A stretch of 64,000 nucleotides of DNA from Tribonema minus (Eukaryota > Sar > Xanthophyceae > Tribonematales > Tribonemataceae). The notes under the pieces were generated by a model that was given only the letters and a program-made list of their open reading frames with translations, was not told the origin of the DNA and did not search any database. The position numbers were made by a program, and so were the translations under genes. This document shows positions 40,638-52,900 of this stretch, piece after piece. The stretch covers positions 62,001 through 126,000 of the forward strand of contig JAFCMP010000007.1 of the NCBI GenBank assembly GCA_017506865.1. The letters are read 5' to 3'. How positions within the stretch are numbered: the stretch's first letter is position 1; each line of letters starts with the position of its first letter.

Positions 40638-41692
40638 ATGCGTCAGCATGATGCAACACTCGAGCGCCTCCAACCGCGCGCCTCCGAATCAGCCTCCTCA
40701 GCCTGTGCCCTGTCAAAGATCGCAGTCGTCGTGATTGTGCTCCAGAGTTCCTTCACACCGGTCTGGACTCTGGCGGTTCCTGGTAAGCGACCAGCTGCCT
40801 GGCAGCGTCTGACGCTTTGATTATACCCTACGACAGCGGGACTCCTAAAATATGGTGCGTCTGATATGGTGCGATAGGAGTTGCTTGCAACTTTCACAAA
40901 AGGCACGGGAATGTCGGCGTGCATGGCTGCAACGTCTATATATGTACGCTAAGTGAATGGGGTACTGTATTTCACATATACGTTTAACGATAGCTCGTGA
41001 CCCAGCTAACTGTTCCGACTCGTTCCAATTGTAATTGTAGACTTCACTCGGGGGCACACACACAGACATTTCAGCGCCACACCTACGTCAAGGCGGGGTG
41101 GCAAGAACCTGCGAAGCATTGCGCACACTGTTTAGGTGATGTACATATCTCACACTGGCAGGCCCATCCCATGCACAAGTTGGATGGAATATCTCTGCGT
41201 GATCTTTCCATTCAGCAAATTTCAACAAATGCATTGCACCTGCTTCTGTGTTAACCACTGTAATGTGAACACAGTTGTGTTCCTCTCACTGCACAACGCT
41301 TCTACTTGTTTACTCTCGTTGTGCACCCCACAGAAGCGCCTGCATCGTCGCCAGCCCTCCTGTCACGGGGCATGAAACTCCCCCTTCCATCAGACACGCA
41401 GTCTGCACTGGATGCAATGAACAAGAACACCAACACGACCCTGAGGCAGGAGGTTGAAGCTCTGAGGGAGGATATGGCAGCCATGCAACAGCATGTCGGG
41501 CACATGCAGGGGCAGCTGGCTGACTTGAAGCAAGGCATGCACGATGTGAAGACTGACACGGAAAGCCTCCGCCCGCTGGCACTGGATGTTGCATATGTGA
41601 AAGGCCTCGTGATGTCGTGCACTGTTATGGTTGCGCTCATTCTCCTGGCGATGGTGGTCGTGGTGCTGATTGAGATCATGGAAAGCTACTAG
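40638..41692 (+). CDS. Small coiled-coil protein with hydrophobic ends
   Basis: Exons 40638-40782 and 41334-41692 join in phase 1 (GTAAGC...CCCACAG), giving 167 residues. Near the N-terminus is a hydrophobic stretch (KIAVVVIVLQSS) that could be a signal anchor. The middle is a heptad-like helix (TLRQEVEALREDMAAMQQHV, then 'LADLKQGMHDVKTDTESL'). The C-terminus is a strong membrane helix (VMVALILLAMVVVVLIEIM). The layout suggests a tail-anchored coiled-coil protein. I recognise no family. The first exon is less certain than the second. Confidence 0.6.
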
Positions 41693-43295
41693 AGGCGTTT
41701 GTGCATACACGGCAGTGCTCTGGTGCCCGATGTGAATACCCAGCGTTTACATACATTGTGAATTGAATGAATTATGATACGGTGAGCATACATACCTACG
41801 CCAGTGCTCCCTTTGCCTGCGCCCGTTGTTGTTCAGTCAACTGGTACGACATTTTTAACACTGTGTTGTTGCCTCATGTGACCTGTGTGACACTGACACC
41901 TGTTTGGAAGTTGCATCTTACGCTCAATTTGAAGATGCATAGACAGCAATGGCTCACCACTCTTGCCGGCACAGAGGCCGCACCTGCTGGAAAGCAGTCA
42001 GCACCATAATGGCATTATATGTCAGTGTCTGGTTTTGATGTGTGCCCACATGTGTACGGGTCTGTACGTCACATTGTCAACAGCGAACGGTATGCTTGCG
42101 AGCAGTAAGCAAAGTTTGTAGAAGTACTTCTGAAGAACGTGTCAGTTTATATTGCTACAACTGGTGCACTCTCAAGAACTCCTTGCTTGCGATTGGGGCA
42201 CCAGAAAAGCCTACGTGATCAGCATGGCACCACTGCAGGGTCCGTCCTTTGTGTTGTCATCATCATGATAATGTCCTTTGTGTTGACATCACGAGGGCTA
42301 ATAGGGGACCAGCCTCCATTCATGTCACTCCTGGCGTGTGGAGCTTTGTCTGCCACGGTGCCTGACGCAACATTAGGTACGCGCCAGCAGCAGTGAATGG
42401 CTGACACTTGCTGAACGACAGGTGAGCTGAGCAGCCTTCGTGAACGCAAGTCAGTGCTCAACTTTGCAGGATGTAACGAAAATCCAGTAGGTTACATCGA
42501 CCGACGAAACAGACACTTTCTTGCTCTGCAGTCGTCGCTGATAAATCAGGCACTCAGGCAGATGTCAGCAGTATGGACAAAATGAGAATGGCCTTCTTGA
42601 CGGTAGAGGTAGGATGAAGGAAGCAAAGCAGCTGTTGTAGGTAAAGCAAGCAGACAAAGTGCTGACTCACATGTCGCCTGTCCTCTTGCACAGCTCTTTG
42701 CACACAATGCCACAGCATGCACACTGAAGAACAAAGCGGAAGGCAGCAACTGGAACAAATGACAATATTGAAGAAATCTGCACAGTGTGCCATTTACCAT
42801 TACAAATGTAGAGCAGCCATGGCTGTCACCTTGAACCTCTACTACAGTAACTGCTGCCCTGTGCCTGTACACTCTGCTGCTGGGGAGCAAAATGCGTGCT
42901 GCCGAGTCCCTTCATGAATTTCACATGTACCTGCACTGCCAAACCAGCGCGTATGAACTATCACTACTCATGCCAGCTGCAGAAAACTCTTGCATGACAG
43001 CAGAGCCACTTGCTTCAGGCTGCGCTGGCACCCTGTTCACACTATACCGCTACTGTATGCCTCAAAATGGGCCCCTGACATATGGTGTAGAGGCGCAATG
43101 GCTCAGCATTATGGCTGACTGCAAGACTGTGACCAGGGATGCTGGTCTGCTCTGTCTCTTCTGTCTTCACCCCATACTCAATGAAATCGGTCTGCGCTGG
43201 CGTGCACTATGGCTCTGCCACACGCTGCCTCAACTTTGAAAGCGCAATCAGCAGCAGGGAGCCACCACGGCGACTGACATTCCGCCAAGAAACAT
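41693..43295. other. Spacer between convergent genes
   Basis: 3' flanks of the coiled-coil gene (+) and the RING gene (-). No exon convincingly supported on either strand. Confidence 0.5.
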
Positions 43296-46200
43296 TCACT
43301 GCGAGAGTGCGCTGGCTGCCTGCCACCGCTGCTGCAGGTGCTGCTGACTGGCTGCACCGCAATCGAGCAGCAGCGCTCCCCCTGCCGCCTCCGCCCACCG
43401 CTGCTGCAGCTCCGCCTTGCTCACCCCTCCCACATCCGCTCCGCACTCAGCGGCGTACGCGTGCCAGCGCGCCTCAAGCTGCGCGCAGTTGGCAACGCCG
43501 ACGCTGTCATCGTCCCCCGTTGAGCGCTGCCACTGCTGCGCCAGCTCCGCCGCATCCGAGTCTCCAATATCGTCACGGCTGGCCGTGGCCAGGGCCGTCC
43601 AGCGCTGCTGCAGTTCGCCGCTGCCGGCAGCGCCTACGCTGCTGCTGTCACACGCTGCTGCCTCATGCCACCGCCGCTTAAGGTCGACTGTGCGCTGAGC
43701 GCCGACATCAGCGACGCCCGGCTTGCGCAGCGCCTCGCGCCAGCGCCGCTGCAGCGCGCCGCTGCGGGCACCGCCCACGCACTCCTCCGCCGCCGCAGCT
43801 GCACGCCACCGCTGCTGCAGGCCGGCGCCATCTGTGGCCCCCACATCTGCGCTAGCAGCGGCAGCTGCGGCCTGCCAGCGGCGCCTGAGCGCTGCTGCGC
43901 TGCAAGCGCCAACGGTGTCATCCGCCGTCGCCTCGCGCCACCGCTGCTGCAGATCCGCGACACGGGCGCTGCCGACGTCTACTGCGCGCGCCGCTGCTGC
44001 GCCATTGCTCAGCCAGCGCCGCTGCAGCGCACCCATACCTTCCGCTGCTACGTTGTCGCTGGCGGCGGTTGCGCTTTCAGCAGCAGCGGCGGCGTTCCAG
44101 CGGCGGCACAGCTCCGACCCGGTGGCAGCGCCAACGCTGCTCTGACAGCACTGCCGCAGCCATTCCGCATCCTGTTCCTCCGCTTCAGCAGCACCGCCGG
44201 CCGTGGCTGCGCAGCTGACGGTTTGCCAGCGGCGCTTGAGCGTGGCGCTGTCGCTGCCGCTGATGCTGCTGTCGCCCGTGATGCTCTGCCACCGCTGCCG
44301 CAGGCTGCTAGTGCCCTCTGCACCGGCGTCCGCACTGACGGCAGCAGCAGCGGCGGCAGCAGCGGCAGCGGAGCCACGGCGCCACCGGCTCGCCAGGTCG
44401 GCACGGCTGGATGCGCCGACGCTCGTATCGGCGGCGGCGGCGGCGCGCTGCTGCCACCAGCGCGCACGCAGCGCGGCGCTCGCGAGGCCGCCCAAATCAG
44501 CGGCCGGCGCCGCCAGCGCCATGAGCGCCGCGTAGCGCGCCGCCAGGCTTGCGCTGGAGCATGCGCCCACGTCGTTGGAGGCGGCGGCGATCGTGGTTGA
44601 GCGCTGCTGCTGCTGCGGCCAGCGTGCGCGCAGCGCGGCGGAGGGCAGGGCGCCCGTGTCCACGCTCGGCGCCGCCAGTCGCTGCATCGCCTGGTATCGC
44701 GTCTTGACAACAGGCGCTGGCGCTGCGCCGGCATCTTCGGCGATGCCGCGGGAGAAGGCGCCGCGCTGCTGCTGTTGCTGCTGCTGCTGCCAGCGCGTAG
44801 CCAGGTCTGCCGCGGACAGCGCGCCAACGTCTGCGCTGAGCGCTGCCAGCTGCGCCGCCGCTACGTACCTGGCGCTGAGCTCTGCTGCGGAGGCGGCGCC
44901 CACGTCGCTGCCGCCGCCGTCGAGAGAGGCGGCGGCAGCGGCGGCGGCGGCCTCGCCCTCCGCCGCCGCCAGCAGCACCTCCTCCGCGTCGAACGAGCCG
45001 CGGCGGCTGCAGACGCCGCTGCTGCTGCGGCTCTTGCGCGAGCAGCAGCTGTCCTTCTCCTCGTCAGCGCTCAGCAGCGCCGCCGCCGCGCCCGCCGCCG
45101 CTGCGCGCCCGCCGTGCCACAGCGCTCCGCGACTGCTGCCGCTGCCGTGCCGCCGCAGGACGACGCCGCCGCCGCACGACTCTGCGCGCGCGCGGTTCTG
45201 CTGCCGCGGCAGCGGCGGCGGCGGCGGCAGCGGCGACAGCGACAGCGTCTGGGAGAGGGGGAGGCTCTGGAGGCGGCGCGCCAGGTTGGCCATGCGGCGC
45301 TGGTCAAACTGCTGCCGCAGCTCGTCTGGGTGCAGTATCTGATGGGAAGGGGGAGCAGGGGAAGGGGGGGGGGGGGGGGGGGGGTCAGCGCTACACGGTG
45401 CAGCACAAGTCGATCATCACAGCTAGAATCAGCAGTCAAGGCTGTGGTAGCTGATGGTGTCCGCAATATGGACTGCAGCGAATGCGGTCAATCCAACGCG
45501 TTTCTTTGGGTGCAGATGCAGCACGCACGGCACACTCACAACATGGTTATGCAGTACTGCCTCTCAGATGGGCCAGCAGCTAAAAACATGCATCAAGCGG
45601 GGCCACGACCATCACCTGCTCTCGTCGGCATAGGGCACATGTGGTGAAGTTGCATGCCGCGCTGGCCGCGAGGCAGCTCCTGCAGAATGCGTGGCCGCAC
45701 TGCAGCTGAATGCTGTTGGTGACAGTGTCCAGGCAGATGGGGCAGGAGCTGGGGGCAGTGTTGAGGCGCAGGCGGAAGTGCTTGCAGAACCACGTCATGA
45801 AGTAGCTGCGAAGAGGGGCAGGGGCGAGTGGCAAGGAGCGGTGGTGGTGGTGGTCATGAGCTTAATTGAACACTCTTGAGCTGAGAAGGGCACGTGCAAC
45901 CTCTGCTAGCAGATCAGGTACGCTCACCACGAGACATGAGCAACAATGATGATGCAAACGTCATGCTGCAATCATATTGGTGTGATGCGCGCTGCTCTTG
46001 ATTGTACTCGAGTCAAAGCACAGACACAGGCTAGCGGTGTTTGTGAAGATGAAAGATGCCGAAGATGCGAATCCTTGCACGCAGGCAGTAGGGACATGAC
46101 CAAGTGCTGCTACATGTATATGAGTGCGACTGAGCTGCAATGACGGCGGTCAATCAGAAGGTCACAGTTTAACGTGTGTGGGTGCAACGGATAACCTGCA

Positions 46201-47025
46201 TCGGCGGGCCACTTATTTTATGTGCCCCTGTCGACGGCTTAGGTCCCTTGCATGATGCACGCAGGTGCTTTCATCGGGCATGCTACATCACGTCAAACGC
46301 AGCATACGGCACGCAGCGATGCATTCGAAAGGCTGCCAGGCTGAGGGCCTTGTCCCAGCAATTGCAACTCCGCTCGTTATATGTAGGCGATTCACTCGAA
46401 CCAGCATAAATTGAATCCCCGAGGGAAAAACCTTCCTCTGAGTGTATAGTGCAGCACCTGGCATTACTGAAAAAGCTCATCTACCACAAAGATTCAAGTC
46501 TTATGTGAGTATCACAAAGACCATCGCTAAACCAGCTGCGCGAGAGCTGTGTGCGGCAACATTCAAGGCCTTGTTGACTGAACGGCGACTTTTGAATGAG
46601 CGAGCCGGGTTCCGTTTGACGCGATGTGGACAACGGGACAGCACAGTCACGCTGCGTCTGACGACGTGACACATAAACCAACACGGAGGCTACCGCTTAC
46701 ATCCTCTCCAGCGTGTGCGTAAGTTGCAGTCAGAAACTCCTTGAACTTTGGACTCGACTGGGGCCACCAGCTAATCACCAGCAACCGGGCTTACAAGATG
46801 GCCTGCGGCAGAGCGATCAGCACAGGGCTAAACACCAGTGACGGCGGCTACTCACGAGGTCTCATCGTTGAGCCTGGCCACGATGAAATTGTCCAGCGCC
46901 CCCTCCCCCTTCGGCATGTCAGCTCCTGCTCCATGCCTGGCATACAGGGTGGCAGGGTCCATCGCCAGCCGCGATGTCCCTGTCACCGCCCGGGTATCAT
47001 CCATGAAAATCACCTCGCTCGCCAT
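43296..47025 (-). CDS. RING-finger protein with about 20 tandem '..VGA....L..RW' repeats
   Basis: Probable E3 ubiquitin ligase. Exons 47025-46856, 45805-45616 and 45338-43296 agree in phase and give 800 residues. A C3HC4 RING lies at about 78-118: CPIC, then C-G-H at 'LQCGHAFCRSC', then CALC. 'ILHPDELRQQF' follows. After a Pro/Arg/Gly-rich link, residues from about 250 to the end are some twenty repeats of 25-35 aa. Each is centred on a pattern like 'DVGA.S.A.L..RW', with variants such as SADVGALSAADLATRW and DDTVGACSAAALRRRW, separated by Ala/Gln-rich spacers. The repeats are probably helical hairpins, but I recognise no named repeat. GC is high and Ala-rich frames appear on the other strand. 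The real first exon may extend upstream: the frame is open to 47091 without an ATG, and that edge is repeated upstream. Confidence 0.75.
45361..45387 (-). repeat. Poly-C (plus-strand poly-G) tract upstream of an exon
   Basis: A run of about 20 G on the plus strand, interrupted once near its left end, lies 25-50 bases before the acceptor of RING exon 3. It reads as a C-homopolymer pyrimidine tract in the transcript. Confidence 0.8.
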
Positions 47026-47059
47026 GGCAGCTTCCTCACTGCGGTCGTGTGAGCCTGCT

Positions 47060-47590
47060 TCCTTCCAACCAAAGTCAACGGCAGTGCGCAAGCCCTAACC
47101 CTCTTTACATACGAGGTGAGTTGGAAAGCGCAGTGAATACATTTACCGCAAGACCCGCAGCTTGCAGTTTTGCCACAGCAATACTACAGTGACCGTCATA
47201 CGTACAACGCATGTGTGTGGCGATGCGCATTGAGACACTTTCAAGGTGTTCACAAAGACCCATGTAGATTCTGGTTGCAAATTGGACATAAACTCTCTGG
47301 GATTTTCCAACCAAATGTCAAATCACGGCAGTGCGCAAACCCAACCTACTTACCACATGATGATCTAAAAACTGGTTAAGATAGAGAGTGCAGTGATCAA
47401 AGATTCATCCACTGCAAGGCCGCGCATGATTCGCCACGCAAATACTGCAATGACCACTGTATGTACAACACATATGATTGGCAAAGCGCTGAGACACTGT
47501 CAAGGTGTTCACAAAGACAAGTGCAGATTCTGGCTGCAAGCTGGACATCAACCATCTGGGACTTTTTGCGCTTTGAGCGAGAAACAATGA
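47060..47590. repeat. Diverged tandem repeat upstream of the RING gene
   Basis: Two ~230-base units (about 47110-47345 and 47375-47580) share 'gttcacaaagac', 'gattctgg.tgcaa..tggaca', 'tctggga' and 'cgcaaatactgca' or close variants. The first ends with 'ttccaaccaaa...cggcagtgcgcaa', a copy of the RING exon 1 upstream edge at 47061-47090. Confidence 0.75.
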
Positions 47591-47865
47591 CAAGTACAAT
47601 GCATGATCTGCCTGCACAGCCAACAGTTGTAGTTGGTGCACATGTGCAGAGCAGAGGTGTAGATGGGCTGCGAACTGCGCTGTCATGTTGTCAAAGCCTC
47701 CGAGTCTGAGTCAAACAGGTCTGCCAGGGCAGGCAGGTAGCTGACGGCAGATATACACAAAATGGCACATGCCATGTCACAACATGAATGCAAAGCCTAA
47801 TGTGTGTACCATTCACAGCGCAAGATGTAGATGCATCAAGACGTAATCCGTGAGGGTGTACACTG

Positions 47866-49224
47866 TCATCGTTTTGCTGGCGCGCCGCTGCTTTGCTGAG
47901 TGCTGCGCAGCATTTTCGCGGCTTGTTCGACGCGCGCCAGCACACCATCGGCCTCTCTCCTCATCTTGCTCATGAACACCGTGCCGATGCAGCAGAGCCC
48001 CACAAAGACGACAGGCAGCGGAAACGCGTGCAGCCGCACCACGCTGCCTTTTGTCAGCGACGCTGCTGCCACCAGCCTGACATACAGCAGTATCTCATAC
48101 GCCCCCAGTAGCAGAACCAGCGCTAGCCGCCGATCCAGGCCAGGCCACGGCGAATACGCCCAGTAAGCAGCAGCGATGGAGGCGGCTATGCCTGCCAGAT
48201 TGGATTTAAGCGCAAATTGGTGTGCTGCGGGACCGCCCTGTAGTGCCGGCGCTGCGAGGGTGGAGTCCGTGTGGCACATGTACGCTCTGTACGCGCACGC
48301 GAGCGCTATGCCCAGGGACATGCGCTGCATGCACCAGCACCAGCTGCTGAAGATCTCCTGCAGGGGGGCAATGGGTGCGAGCGAGGGCATTGAGTGTCCA
48401 TGTGTGCCAACGCAGATGTGGCTCTTGCGACAAGGCCTCCAGTAGCTTAGGCGGCGCAGTGAGCTCACATGTGACACTCATGCTGAGGCCCTACGCTGCA
48501 CCGCATCCAATGAGCTAGGGCATGGAATGGCGGTGGACAGGCAGTCTGCATGCTACAAGAGTGCGAAATCGCCTCAATGTTGATTGCAGGCATCCTTACG
48601 GTTCATGCCTGACATGGTATACAGTGCTTGATGGCTTCGCATCAAGCACTGTATACCATGTCAGGCATGCTGAGTTGTGTGTAAGCTCAACTCAAATCTG
48701 CTGAAAATGCAGAGCCCACATCAGACTGTGCGCAGTTGTGAAGCCGGCTCAGTTGTGAAGCAACTGGTCAGCTTATGGCTGCCCGGCCGACGCAGCCGAA
48801 GCCGCGGCACGGCAAGCACACTTGCCATGTGATGACTTGGAATTAGCCCCAACTATACTGAGACCCATGTAAGATGAGTCTCAATTCGTATCGAGTAGTG
48901 TGTCAAGGCGCTGTTTTCGTGATAGCGCCACGGTAATGTCAAGCAGCCACCGCCGAGGTGTATGGCACGATCGGGAATGAGGATGTCACAGTCAAATCTA
49001 GAGAAATCACAAGCACAAACACAACGACCTGCACCAACGGGTGATTGAGAAATGCGGTGTTGATTGGATTCTGCGCTGAGAAATCGCTGCGAACGCAAAA
49101 CATGCATGCTATTGGCACAAGCCAGAACGACAACATGATAGTTGGTTTATGTAGGTACCTTGCTTTTCTCCTGAGCTGCTGCAGCTCTTGTCAACAGCTC
49201 CTTCACCTCCTCGCTAGTAGGCAT
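47866..49224 (-). CDS. Small multi-pass membrane protein, unknown family, 3 exons
   Basis: Exons 49224-49159, 49070-49029 and 48357-47866, all in phase 0, give 199 residues. The start is MPTSEEVKELLTRA, a charged helix. Exon 2 is only 42 bases. Exon 3 has hydrophobic segments at 'LGIALACAYRAYMC', 'LAGIAASIAAAYWAY', 'LALVLLLGAYEILLYVRLV' and 'PLPVVFVGLCCIGTVFM', followed by a charged C-terminal helix (SKMRREADGVLARVEQAAKM). The tiny exon 2 is supported by phase only. If it is wrong, the gene may start at an internal ATG (48330). Intron 2 carries a perfect 66-base hairpin. No family recognised. Confidence 0.5.
48604..48669. repeat. Perfect inverted repeat, 30-base arms, 6-base loop
   Basis: Left arm 48604-48633, loop gcttcg, right arm 48640-48669. 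All 30 pairs match. It lies in intron 2 of the membrane-protein gene. Confidence 0.97.
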
Positions 49225-49962
49225 TTTCGCGCCCCTACAGGTGCACCCGCCGCTCAGTCGCTGCACCAACTTTTTCTTTTTTTGTCAATTCAACTTCAAG
49301 TGCGATCTTCAAGGTTTGATCTCTATAGTCCACGCGAACCAAAGTTCAGGGAGCCTCATCACGGGATCGGATAATCATCGCGGCTTTGCGGACGCAGCAG
49401 CGATTGCCGACATACGCTGGTGAGTGTGCAGCAGCAAACGTGATCACATGGACGGCATGCGGTGATCGTTCATTTCAAAATACATGAGTTCAAACCAACC
49501 ATTTACGCAAATGCCTTGCTTTCAATAAAGCCATAGGGTACCAAGCGCTTGGCTCTGCATTCAAGCTAGCCACTTGTATGCACACACCTCCAGGGACATC
49601 ATTGGTCAAGTGGCAGTTCTGCGCTTTGGCGCCTTTCTTCCCGCAGTTGCGATAGTTGCGATCCAGTTGCTGCTTGCGATTATGTTGATAACCCAGTCAA
49701 CTTAGATGGTCCACGTATAACTGCTCTTAAAGGTTCAAGCCCAAAAAAATCAACACAGTCGCCAGCGCCACCGCCGTGGATCGATTTTGGCGTGAAAAGC
49801 ACCTACCGCGCAGTGCAGTGCTACAACAACGGTGCCAATGCGACATCCGCCCGCTTCCTGCACTCCTTGTTGCATCCACTTGCTACAGGTTGCCTGACCG
49901 CGAAGCTCATCACTGCACAAATAGGACTTTCCGGCATTACGGGCTGGTGGTGCTGACGTAAA
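49225..49962. promoter_or_regulatory. Divergent spacer, inferred promoter region
   Basis: Separates the starts of the membrane-protein gene (-) and the histone chaperone gene (+). No specific element identified. Confidence 0.35.
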
Positions 49963-52900
49963 ATGACGGAGGTGTCGGAGGCAGCTCTGCTCAAGGAGTT
50001 GCGGGTCTTTGTGCCAACCATGAGTGACGCCGATACATTGAGAAACGTGAGCATGATGCACGCATTGTGCACCCAACATGTGTGCACACACTGTCAGTTT
50101 GCGTCATGAATGGAGTAGTCTAGTGATCTTCCTTTAGCATACTGAGGGCATCGAAACACACACACTGATGGAAACCTGGCAGCTGGTGGAACGCCCAGCA
50201 CGTGAGCAAGAACTGACGCTTGTACGTATGTTCAATTGGCATTTATGCATCCCGACCGATACCGTGCATGTAACAGCAACCTACCATGTCTACCCTGCGT
50301 GCAACAACAACCTGCGAATCATAGGCTGTAACCATGTCCATGCGCGACACTCGTGCCTGCGTGCAGTTGAAGGTGAAGTTGTACGCCGCCCTGCACGCAG
50401 CAGCAACAACCTACTTATATACAATGCTCAAAGTGCCTACGCCAAACTTGTGCCTGCGTGCAGTTGAAGGTGAAGTTGTGCGCCGCCCTGCACGTGGACA
50501 CCCTGGACGCTCACAACAAGACCATCAAGCGCCTCTACCGCCAGGTCTTTGAGGAGCTCCACGCCGAACCTGATAACGCTGAGGGCAGCGAAGGCAGTGG
50601 CCATGACGATCACCACAGCGCAGCCAGCGACAAAGAGGAGACCCCCAAAAAGCAGGTCAAGAAACGCGCGCGCCCAGCGGCAAAGGCCAGCGCAAAAGCG
50701 GGCGGCGCTAAAGCGGTCAAGGCTGAGCGCGGTGGGGGGGGCAAGGGGGGGGTGAAGGGGGGCAAGGGGGGCTCGAAGGGGAGCAAGGGGGAAGAGGAGG
50801 GAGGGGAGTACGATCAGGCGCTGGTGGCGCTGCGGGCTATGGGTAGGGCCATGGGGATGGGCCCCTCGCTGTACAAGGGACTCAAGGAGGAGAGCAAGCG
50901 AGTTCAGGTGCGCCGTGAGCAAGAATGCGGGTGCGGGGACGTTACATGACGTTGAGCGGTGCTGCGCGCAACTGTTGGTTGAGGGTTTCTCAGAACTTCA
51001 ACATCGGCGCATGCTCAGCACAAACAGTCCAGGTACTGTCGTATGACCTTGTCAAGCGCATGTGGTGGCTGAGGGACTCTGCTTAGACTGCAACTGTTGT
51101 TCAGTTGGCATGTGTCAACGTGCAATGTGAAGTACTAACTTACAGTATGCCTGCCTGCCCCACGGGTCAAACTGATTCCTTAGATGACGGGAGGTCCGGG
51201 AAGGACAAGCTAAGTAGGTAAGGGAACATTTTGCCCTAGAAGATGATCATGTCAAAACAAACGAGGAACAGCGCCTCGCAAACTTGGAATGTTTGGAAGT
51301 TTGGCGCAGGACTGAGGAGCAATGCACACTGATAGGGGGGGGGGTCCCACATGTGGTGACCACGTCAAGCAGAGTGCTGCTGACACATGCGGCAGCCGAC
51401 ACCTGCGCATTGCACAGCTGCTGCCTCTTTATAATGTCCGCACATTGTATGCAGCACATGCATAGTTGTATTCTTGAAGCTGCGATCGCGGATGCGTGTT
51501 GTGCGAATTTGCATGCGTACTGTATCTGTCACAGTGCTCATACACTGGTCAAACGTAGTTTTGGAGCATACGGTCATTATCATGGTTGCACTGAAAGGGG
51601 CACTGTATGTAGTGCAGGTCAGGCTGTTAGTCGCAGATCTGAATGCTGCAATGATGACGCGAGATCATTTTGATGATCGCAAGTGCCATTAGACTGAGTG
51701 ACAGGGGGTGTGCACCGTGACGGTGCAGGTGACCATGCTGTTTAGGAGGCTGTCATTCGCAGATTCAGCAATGATGACGTGAAAGACGCATACATGCATA
51801 CAGGTTCATTGATGATTGCAAATGTCATCATCATAAAGTGAATGACAGGGATTCACATCACTGCGGTGCAGGTGACTGCGCTATTTGGTAGGCTACTGGT
51901 CGCAGATCTGATTCAGCAATGTTGACATGAAGCACACAGATTATTGCAAGTGTGATGCTGAACTGACAGTGGTGTACAAACATCACTGCGGCGCAGGTGA
52001 CCATGCTGTTCAGGAGGTTGTTAGTCGCAGATGCAGCAGTAATGACGTGAAGCACCCATACATACATGCAAGATCATTTGATGGTTGCAAGTGTCATCAT
52101 GTTGAATGACAGGGGTGTCTATCACTGCTGTGCAGGTGACCATGCTGTTCAGGAGGCTACTGGTCGCAGATCTGAACTCAGCAATGTTTGATGTGAAGCA
52201 CATAAATGATTGCAAGTGTCATTATACTCGATGACAGGGGTGTACATACATAACTGCGGCGCAGGTGACCATGCTGTTTAGGCGGCTGAAAGACGGCGGT
52301 GCACGCTTCAAGGGGGACGTGCCAACGCAGACGGAAATTTCGCGTGCGCAGCGCGAGCGCGAGAAGCGACAAGATGTGAGAGTCTGAGTCAGCACTTGAG
52401 CCAGCCTCTGCACTGCCGTTGCATCGCGTATGCTGAGGGTCGCCTGCAATGTTATGTAGACACTGAGCTACAGGCAGTGTGCGTACACACGGCATGGCTG
52501 TATGGCGTGTATAGGTTAGGAGCAGCTAGCACGGACCTATGTCTTCCCTGTCGGTATATCGAGAGGCAGCTGATCACTTTTGTGTGTGTGCGCGGGCCTG
52601 CTTGTGGATTGCACAAGAAACATGATGCAATGCCACCCACCGTTGGGGGCATGCGTATTTCATATTGTGCATCCGGTGGGTTCTCTGTTACACCTGTGTG
52701 ATGGAATGCTCATAATGGAACTATTGTGGAGTTATGTCATTGCTGCGGACTTCATGTATGCGCGTGTGTAGCAGATGCAGCTGAATGGCCTTGACACAAG
52801 CCTCATGATGAACTTGTTCAAAGTATGTGCATACAGTGTAACATGAACATGGCAGACGGACCGCATGTGACGCTAGCCTCACTATGTATGCATGTATGTA

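Noticed and set aside
43665..45647. Long Ala/Arg-rich plus-strand frames of 250-311 codons
   Set aside because: They are antisense shadows of the GC-rich repeat exon of the RING gene, with no family resemblance.
48206..48481. ATG at 48481 as start of the membrane-protein gene
   Set aside because: Its frame does not match the membrane-spanning exon and no in-phase donor was found; the ATG at 49224 gives consistent phases.
48604..48669. Bacterial-style rho-independent terminator
   Set aside because: Eukaryotic intron context and no following T tract.
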